From assembly GCF_000002235.5 (NCBI RefSeq), contig NW_022145558.1, positions 928,501 to 992,500 of the forward strand: a DNA stretch of 64,000 nt, given 5' to 3'. Of this stretch, positions 57,900 to 64,000 are shown piece after piece. Both the position numbers and the translations under genes were made by a program. Numbering within the stretch: the first letter of the stretch is position 1; every line of letters starts with the position of its first letter. The DNA comes from Strongylocentrotus purpuratus. Taxonomy: Eukaryota > Echinodermata > Echinoidea > Camarodonta > Strongylocentrotidae. The notes under the pieces are model-generated. The model made no database searches and was not told the DNA's origin. It worked only from the letters and a program-made list of their open reading frames with translations.

Positions 57900-58370
57900 T
57901 ACGTTTGATACGCAAGAAATTCTGTCAATTTGCCCAAATCTCCACCGTGCCGGTCTAATTGGATGGCTCGCACAGAGCCTTTAATAATACACACTCTTCA
58001 GTTTCCATGGCAACGCCTTGCCCAGGTGACCATTATCAATGCGTTACTCCAGCTCTCTCTCGCTGTCGGCTAATACGCCAGGCGAGATGTTTGCCGAAGA
58101 CGATGGCGATGCGGGGTGCGGTCCGGCCGCTAAATGGGTCATTTTGGGTTTGATAGATGGAGCTGGAGTGGGGTGATGATTGGATAATGAAGGCTGCAAA
58201 TGGTCAAATAGCCGTCCATTAATAACTCTGAATGGCATCTCAAAATGCTTGACAAACAGATGTAATGTTAACTCACCGAGGACTGAAATCCCTCTTTGCC
58301 ATCGGCTTAGTAAATGCAGGAACAGCCAAGCTCTCCCATCAACAGACAATAATGAAAAAAGAAGCTAGGA
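57900..58370. promoter_or_regulatory. Candidate enhancer block with a perfect X box
   Basis: Composition and motif density differ from flanking DNA: TTTAATAAT and CATTAATAACT (homeodomain-type cores), the X box below, CAGGTGACC, and CpG-rich GGTGCGGTCCGGCCGC. About 3.6 kb upstream of the alternative exons. Likely conserved non-coding DNA by appearance only. Confidence 0.4.
58001..58014. promoter_or_regulatory. RFX X box
   Basis: GTTTCCATGGCAAC fits the symmetric RFX consensus GTTNCCATGGNAAC at every defined position. Confidence 0.55.
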
Positions 58371-58689
58371 TATTCTAATTATGCATACATGTCTGTTAAA
58401 TGATGTACAGTTACAAAAACAAATAAATCATTATTTCCCCGACTAATTTTTAAGTACGTGAAAAATAGATTTCTCCCGATTTATGTTTCTTGAGAATGTG
58501 ATATATGGCAAAGCTTGCATCTAAAAGTATTCAACATTGGCCGTAATGCAACCAATCCACCTTACATTTTGGAGTTACACAAAACACTAAAAACATCAAA
58601 TTTACAAGTGGTAATGTGGTATGAATAGTTGTTGCTAACTGTACGTACCAGTATTTAAACATAGAGCAGATAAAACAAACTTTCACTGA

Positions 58690-58865
58690 ATCACACTAGC
58701 ACTGTAACTTACACAGAATCCCACCAACACCGAAAATTAAAATTAAACTGAATTACACTTACTCATAAATTTTCACTGAATTGCGCTGACACTGAAACTT
58801 ACACCGGATGACGCCAGCACTGAAACTTACTCTAAATAACACACTTTAATTTACACTGAATTATA
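58690..58865. repeat. Degenerate tandem repeat with CACTGAAACTTACAC core
   Basis: CACTGAAYTRC and ACTGWAACTTACAC segments alternate about five times with drift. Confidence 0.75.
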
Positions 58866-60360
58866 TTCATACTTGATGGTATCTGGTATTTCAATGAGAC
58901 ATCAAATTTTATATTTCATTATGTTCATTTGAATGATTTGTTTTCGTTTTCAGTTGCCATGTTTTTGCACGTTTTTATAATATGCAAGTGATTTAGTTTG
59001 ATATTATTTTGTGCATTCACCTTACTAGGGACGAATCACCAAACACCTTCTCCTCCCCCCCCCCCCCCCAAAAAAAAAAAAATTGTTAGAAGGTATAAAA
59101 CCACCCCATGTAAACTATAAGGGACATTGAAGTGTTAAGCTATTACAGAGCAAGGGGAAAATATGAATGAAATAAGAAATAGTTAAAAGAAGATTGAAAA
59201 TGCATCTCAAATAATCTTAACAAAGCCTATGATTGCAAAACTAAATGCACTTCCACTGTCCACAATATTAAGCATGTATGGAAGTTCAAACTCCAAATTT
59301 AATCTCCTTACTGCTCAACAAATTTTCCTTTAATCCTTTCAAATCATTAAATATTTGGACCCTTCATATACTTTTGGGCATGAATTTTGCATACTATATA
59401 TCAGGTTTTTTCTTGATTTACAGATTATTAGTAATTCCTTACAAAAACAAAAATGGTGATTAGTTCCTTGTGAGATATTGTTGTTAAATATTATTTGTTT
59501 TCAGTTACTTTTTGATCATCTTTATGATTTTGATATGCTTTCTCTCACATTTTATCAATGTTTCTGTCACTTTTTGTTTTGTCAGCAGACTTTGCATGTG
59601 CTTGGTTTTTTAGTCATGGATGTTATTTTCTTTGTAACATTTTAAAATAATTTTTGCACTTGACACCATCATCACAGCAAGCATTCTTATCCTCGTGGTA
59701 TAAACCACTGGCAACATGAGGAAGTTTGTTTGGAGTTTTGCACATTTGAGTTCCATAGATCACTGTTTTCTTTATAGCTTCTTGTGCCTCACCCATTTGA
59801 TTCATTTAATTTGTTTATTCTTTAGTTTGTTTTAGCTTTGTTTTGTTTAATAGTTGTAGCACGTTTGCCTGATGTTTAGTTAATTCATTATTGTTTTGTG
59901 GCATGTGGTATTTGATGTACTTTTGTTTCTTTTTTTTCATTTATTGTTTCTTTTTCTTAAAGTTGTTAACACAACAGCACTGTAGTTCAATGTTTTAAGT
60001 ATGTGTCCAGGTAAAAAGAAAATAATTTTAGAATCAAATTATTGATATTAATACAGTTCATAATAGTATGTAAAAGTTGGAAGTTAAGCCTATGATAGTT
60101 GTTATGTTTTATTAGTGCATAAAAATAAACTTTTCCAGAAGTACCTGGTGAAATTTATTTTCTTCATGATAGAACTTGAACTAAGACAAGTGAAAATCAT
60201 AAAAATTCTGTTTCTTATATGATTTAATACCAGGGGGTAAGTCTATTTACCCTTCTTAGAATAAGTATTTGCCTTGATCAAGGTAGGCATAATTTTAGTG
60301 GGCTTTACACACAATGATATATTATAATTATAACGTACTTACCTCACCCAAAACTTTGAT
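58866..60360. other. Intronic AT-rich DNA
   Basis: C-then-A homopolymer at about 59056-59082. Strongly AT-rich elsewhere; no exon. Confidence 0.5.
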
Positions 60361-60364
60361 TTAA

Positions 60365-60495
60365 AGGTACTATGTCCCATTTGCAGGCCAAACAAATCAA
60401 AAGGTTAAATTCTAATGGCATTTTCCCTAAAAAAAGGAAATGGCTTGAAAATGTCTTTTTTTGGGGGGAAAATAACAAGCCCAGTACTGTAAAGA
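60365..60495 (-). mobile_element. TTAA-linked MITE, family 1, fragment
   Basis: TTAA (60361-60364), AGGTACTATGTCCCATTTGC, then AAAGGTTAAATTCTAATGGC and GGCTTGAAAATGTCTT. These match the inverted right end of the copies at 1737 and 41552. It loses similarity after the GGGGGGAAAATAAC segment; the other end is absent. Confidence 0.75.
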
Positions 60496-60499
60496 GAGA

Positions 60500-61254
60500 T
60501 GGAGATATTGATTAAGGATATTGCATGGAATTTGACATATTAATAATCCAAACTGGAAGTGGACCTGTTGATTCAGAAGGAAAAAATGAATAAATAATGA
60601 ACACGGGGGAGTTCATCATTCACACTTCATCCGGACAAAGGGCCATAGCAATATCTTAATGCACTTTGGTCTGCTAAAGTGCATGAAATATATCCCTACA
60701 ATTCTTTTGAGTGATCAAAATATACATAATTGATGCGGCAGACAGATATGTCCTAATTCTTCAGATATATGTTGAATTGATGGGTTCATTATTTGATGAG
60801 AAATTTGCTTCATTACGAATGCCGTCGTGCTACAGTACACTGCTGTGAAAAGACGCTTCAATTTTTCTCTTTTTTATGTAGGGGAGGGGGGGGGGGAGGC
60901 AGGGGGATTGTAATGCACACATGAATTATGATGCATTTCTCTCAAAGAAAAAAAAATGAGGGAGGAGGGGGGGGGGGGGGGTCTAGTTCCCTCCAAAGTC
61001 TGAAGAGCCAAAGAGAAGAGGGGGGGGGGGGGATCCAGAACTTTTAGCCCCCTTGAAACTTTTTACATCAATCATACATGATGCATCTAACATCCAAGAT
61101 GCAAACATCCATACATGTATTGTATGCTCTAGTAAAATCTATTTAACCAGAAAAATATGCTATAATCGAGGCTTTGCTTTTTCATTTTTTAAAGGAATTT
61201 AGTCAATTCATGATATTTTCATATTGAGAGCGTCCTGTAATACGATGATAAAGG
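60500..61254. other. Intronic DNA with three poly-G tracts
   Basis: G runs at about 60880-60896, 60962-60980 and 61020-61033, two of them next to AAGAG/TCTAGTTCCC-type flanks. No exon. Confidence 0.5.
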
Positions 61255-61258
61255 TATT

Positions 61259-61655
61259 GGGCAATTCCACGGTAACGGAAGGACACTCAGACAAGATTTT
61301 TGAACTTCAGGTTCATACTAAAAGAACTGTTTTATTAGTATAAGATGTGAAACAGTACAGATATAATACCTATATAAGTGCCTTTAATTCTCCCCCCAAA
61401 AATTGTCATTATAGTTAAGTAGTTTAAGAATGTGCATATTAATTATCTCGGTAACGGAAGGACATAAAAATGGACATGGTTTTTCCAGTTAATTAGTGTT
61501 TATCCAAACTTTGTGAAGTTGATGAAGCTTTCCACTTGACTGAAACACATTTTGTTCCCCATAGTTTAATACATACTAATAAAACATTTCTTTTAGTATG
61601 AACCTGAAGTTCAAAAATCTTGTCTGAGTGTCCTTCCGTTACCGTGGAATTGCCC
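61259..61655. mobile_element. 397-bp TIR element with iterated GGTAACGGAAGGACA
   Basis: Terminal repeats about 66 bases long: GGGCAATTCCACGGTAACGG ... CCGTTACCGTGGAATTGCCC, followed inward by ACTCAGACAAGATTTTTGAA. Flanked by a 4-base duplication TATT (61255-61258, 61656-61659). The 15-mer GGTAACGGAAGGACA is at 61271, 61450 and, inverted, 61629-61643. Non-coding. It ends 285 bases upstream of the first alternative TEAD exon. Confidence 0.92.
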
Positions 61656-61940
61656 TATTGTAACATTTGAACTACCGTACTAGGAATTTACTACAGTTTG
61701 GCTTATATTACAACAATCTTTTTTGGTGAAAATGTTAGAGTTCAACATGTAGGAAGAGAAGATAAGTATTAAACATTATTAATATTAATATTGATATTGA
61801 GAATAAGATTTTTTTTTGTACCGTAGTATGATTGACCCGAATAATTTTAAAGTCAAGATTCCTTTTAAAAAAAAAATCTGTGATCTCAATGTGTGCAAGA
61901 CTCCAAACGTGCTGTCCTCATTGCCTCCCATTTCATACAG

Positions 61941-62003
61941 GTGTCAAGTCATATTCAGGTGTTAGCAAGAAGAAAAGCAAGGGAACTCCAAGCACTATGT
62001 AAG
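61941..62003 (+). CDS. TEAD: TEAD alternative recognition-helix exon, version 1 (canonical)
   Basis: 63 bases, 21 codons, phase 0 at both ends; acceptor TTTCATACAG, donor AAG|GTACGC. Encodes residues 100-120: VSSHIQVLA, then RRKA, then RELQALCK. VSSHIQVLARRK is the hallmark of TEA-domain helix 3, which reads the MCAT/GGAATG site. The preceding exon ends in RKQ, so the joined protein reads through the family's invariant RKQ-VSSH junction. A second exon of the same length and beginning lies 1,345 bases downstream at 63349. The GTACGC donor is a weaker match to consensus than that of exon 51696-51760. The gene continues downstream, outside the window. Confidence 0.95.
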
Positions 62004-62117
62004 GTACGCTATCAACACCAAAAAGTATGTTCCCATTGCCAAGATATCTGCGTTCCGCACGCACCACCCTAAGCGGCGTGTGTACAACCTCTCTTTGTCA
62101 ATTCTGTGAACACAAAA

Positions 62118-62210
62118 AATAATAATAATGATAGTGACATTTGTATAGCACTTAATACTGCCTTTTTAAAGTGCTTTACATTTTAATTATTATGCCTCGG
62201 TCATTGGATT
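62118..62210. mobile_element. (AAT)n-headed 'tatagcac' dispersed repeat
   Basis: AATAATAATAATGATAG, TTTGTATAGCACTTAATACT, then AAAGTGCTTTACA. Related to 40699-40770. Confidence 0.55.
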
Positions 62211-62255
62211 CAATTGCTAATGCGCACAAGAAGAAAGTATGGTGTTGTATGCTTT

Positions 62256-62316
62256 AGAGCCAGAAAGATGTTAACCATAGATGTGAAATATTTGGAGTTA
62301 ATATCTTTCTGGCTCT
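62256..62316 (+). other. Intronic RNA hairpin between alternative exons
   Basis: AGAGCCAGAAAGATGTTAAC (62256-62275) pairs with GTTAATATCTTTCTGGCTCT (62297-62316): 20 consecutive pairs, one of them G-U in RNA, around a 21-base loop. It starts 253 bases after the donor of the first alternative exon. Confidence 0.7.
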
Positions 62317-63303
62317 CACCAGACTTTTGCCAGGTGAAAACAAAATTGGTCGACAGTGCATCAGTGGCAGAAGGATTTAAGTTTTTCATGTTGTAAACCA
62401 AGACATTTTTAATACAGTGGGGAGAAAGAGTTTGAGATGCTGTATTGTAAAACATGGAACTTCAACTTCTTAAGTTCAGCTGTTGCGCTGTTATTCGCAG
62501 ATGGTCTGAGAAATACCATGTACCGGTATTGCCAATCTGATAATCTTTACCAAAAATTCTGCCATTTTATGAACATTTCTTGTGTTTTGTAGTTAAAATA
62601 GGACTATGTTCACTCAAACGGGAGAGGTTGTACGCCGGTGTCAAGGGTCGTGTGTTGTCGGGATATCTGGCAGTGTGGCACCCAAGGATCCCTAGGTTGT
62701 GCCGGAGATGGGGATGTGCATTGTTATAGAACAGAGCTGTCCTGAACAGTCAGGGAGAAATGCATTGCTTTGTACATGTATGATCTGTACCTTGACAGAG
62801 ATGGCACTTTTTAAAGGTTTTTGATCGATTTCAGACAGTCTCCAGGCTTCATATTGTCTGTTGCTCCAAAAGATTTTGTCATTTTTATAGGTCTACTCTG
62901 TATTCAGTGAAATCAATGTGTTTCTCTGCTTTTAAAAGGAAACCTCCAAGTCACTTTTTCTAATGCTCACTTTAATGAAACGGTAGCTGCATCCTTGACA
63001 ATTTAAATGGTTGACTTTTTAAGTTAACATTCCTGTCAAAACTGATAAACACTAATAAAGAGTGTATCAAAATGAAATAAATTGTGTTTCTCACTGTTTT
63101 GGGGCAATAAATGGTGATAGTGAAAACAAAAAATAGTATCAAGTGAGCATTTCTCAAAAATAAGTGATGCTTTTAGATACATTGACATCGATGAAAAAAT
63201 AGCCAGTGCTAAATACGTAAAACAGTTCTGTTCACACATGCCCATCCCAACCTCTGCAAGACGCAATCGGGTGGATCCTCGCATCGCTCGCAACAACGTT
63301 TTG

Positions 63304-63348
63304 TTTTCTTTCTTTCTTTCCACCTCTCCTTTGTGTGTTGCGAGTTAG
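63304..63348 (+). promoter_or_regulatory. Pyrimidine tract and acceptor of the second alternative exon
   Basis: TTTTCTTTCTTTCTTTCCAC, then CTCTCCTTTG and GTTAG|GTT. Repeated UUCUUUC is the type of site bound by PTB-family splicing repressors. The first alternative exon lacks such a long tract. Confidence 0.5.
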
Positions 63349-63411
63349 GTTTCGAGTCATATACAGGTTCTTGCCAAGAGAACTGCTCGAGAAATCACGA
63401 AGACCTTCAAG
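63349..63411 (+). CDS. TEAD: TEAD alternative recognition-helix exon, version 2 (divergent)
   Basis: 63 bases, 21 codons, phase 0 at both ends; acceptor GAGTTAG, donor AAG|GTAGGT. Starts VSSHIQVLA exactly like the exon at 61941, then KRTA and REITKTFK instead of RRKA and RELQALCK. Of the 21 residues, 13 are identical to version 1; the differences lie in the C-terminal half of helix 3 and the segment after it. Third-codon positions differ widely (GTT TCG against GTG TCA), so the duplication is old and the protein sequence has been maintained, which argues against a dead copy. It can replace version 1 without changing frame; inclusion of both would also keep frame, so exclusivity must come from splicing control. 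No stop, indel or splice defect is visible. Confidence 0.93.
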
Positions 63412-63660
63412 GTAGGTACCCAGGTAAAAAACACAAAACCATTCATTTGTTCAGGTGGTGGGCTTACTGTTAAAAAAGTAACGTTTTCTTCAACATTTTG
63501 TTCAAAATTTTTAGCGTTTTTACACAATTTCTCTTTGGCAATGCAACACATGCTCCGGCGATATTTGATCTGCTTCATTTCATCAAAGATAGGGGCTAGA
63601 GGTTAGGGTTATGATTGAGCTTTATAATAATGATAATAATAACGATATAGTAATAAGCTA
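63412..63660 (+). other. TEAD intron following the second alternative exon
   Basis: Donor GTAGGT; an (ATA)n-like stretch at about 63625-63655. No exon. Confidence 0.7.
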
Positions 63661-63666
63661 CATTAA

Positions 63667-63879
63667 AGGGGTGTAGCATGGCAAATACTGGTTAACGCCA
63701 TCTACGACTTATTTTGGACGTATATGAATGGACTTAATTAACGGTCAGCGCACTAACGTTCGCGAAACAGACGGAAGTTCCCTCGCGCTTCGATTTGCGT
63801 ATGTTGCACGCACGTGAATACCCGATTGGCCCGAGTCAGGTCACGGGAAGACACGTAATCTAGTCATGCTACACCCCGT
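63667..63879 (+). mobile_element. TTAA-flanked MITE, family 6
   Basis: TTAA (63663-63666), AGGGGTGTAGCATG, then CATGCTACACCCCG, TTAA (63880-63883). 213 bases, CpG-rich core, non-coding. The remaining bases to 64000 are intronic with nothing recognised. Confidence 0.88.
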
Positions 63880-64000
63880 TTAATATTGTGCACATATCCA
63901 TCCATCCCAGGGGATGTTAAAGGTACCGGTGGTCGGCAAAAATACTACCGGTATTGCAGTGGGTATTCTGAAAGCTCTCAATTAACGCTCAATTAGCAAA

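Larger units (their letters stand above)
51761..61940 (+). other. TEAD intron 2 (coding), about 10.2 kb
   Basis: From donor GTAAGC to acceptor CATTTCATACAG. Contains the features listed below; no additional coding exon found. Confidence 0.9.
62004..63348 (+). other. Intron between the two alternative TEAD exons
   Basis: 1,345 bases. Contains an AAT-headed dispersed repeat (62118-62210), a 20-bp hairpin (62256-62316), a GC-rich unique block (about 62600-62720) and a long pyrimidine tract before the downstream acceptor. Confidence 0.85.

Noticed and set aside
61941..63411. Second alternative exon as a dead duplicate or as part of another gene
   Set aside because: Splice sites, length, phase and the helix-3 motif are all intact, and synonymous sites have changed while the VSSHIQVLA start is kept; a pseudo-exon would not look like this.

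Overview
The window is AT-rich eukaryotic, animal-type DNA. It has very long introns, many microsatellites and homopolymer runs, TACATGTA-rich stretches, tRNA-derived SINEs and a dense population of short inverted-repeat transposons. This texture fits a marine invertebrate. I lean towards an echinoderm or another invertebrate deuterostome, but only weakly and from general repeat style. There is no bacterial-type coding, no rRNA, no CRISPR and no complete transposase or reverse transcriptase.

The one gene I can prove is the 5' part of a TEAD/TEF-1/scalloped transcription factor on the + strand. TEAD is the DNA-binding output of the Hippo pathway, used with YAP/Yorkie or Vgll co-activators. Four exons are visible: 27230-27541 (5' UTR, start codon, first half of the TEA domain), 51696-51760 (helix 2 region), 61941-62003 and 63349-63411. 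The last two are tandem versions of the same exon. Both are exactly 63 bases, both are phase 0 at each end, and both encode the DNA-recognition helix segment that starts VSSHIQVLA, with different C-terminal halves. They look like alternative, probably mutually exclusive, exons that would give two TEAD DNA-binding domains. Introns of about 24.2 kb, 10.2 kb and 1.3 kb separate the exons. The rest of the gene (linker and YAP-binding domain) lies beyond the right edge.

Layout: 1-6.8 kb is simple repeats and inverted-repeat elements. At 6.8-8.4 kb there is CpG-richer unique DNA that could hold an untranslated first exon or promoter. At 13.8-16.0 kb a 2.2 kb terminal-inverted-repeat element carries eight copies of GTGACGTACGGGAC. 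From 17.6 to 27.2 kb lie MITEs, a SINE inserted into another repeat, a foldback element and GA tracts. From 27.5 to 51.7 kb the first visible intron contains MITEs, foldbacks, minisatellites and GA/poly-G tracts. The 51.8-61.9 kb intron holds unique CpG-containing blocks with RFX X-box-like sites, a 550-base polypyrimidine array and further MITEs. From 61.9 to 64 kb lie the alternative exon pair, an intronic 20-bp hairpin between them, and a final TTAA-flanked MITE.

Most open reading frames in the window are artefacts of simple repeats or chance and are not annotated.
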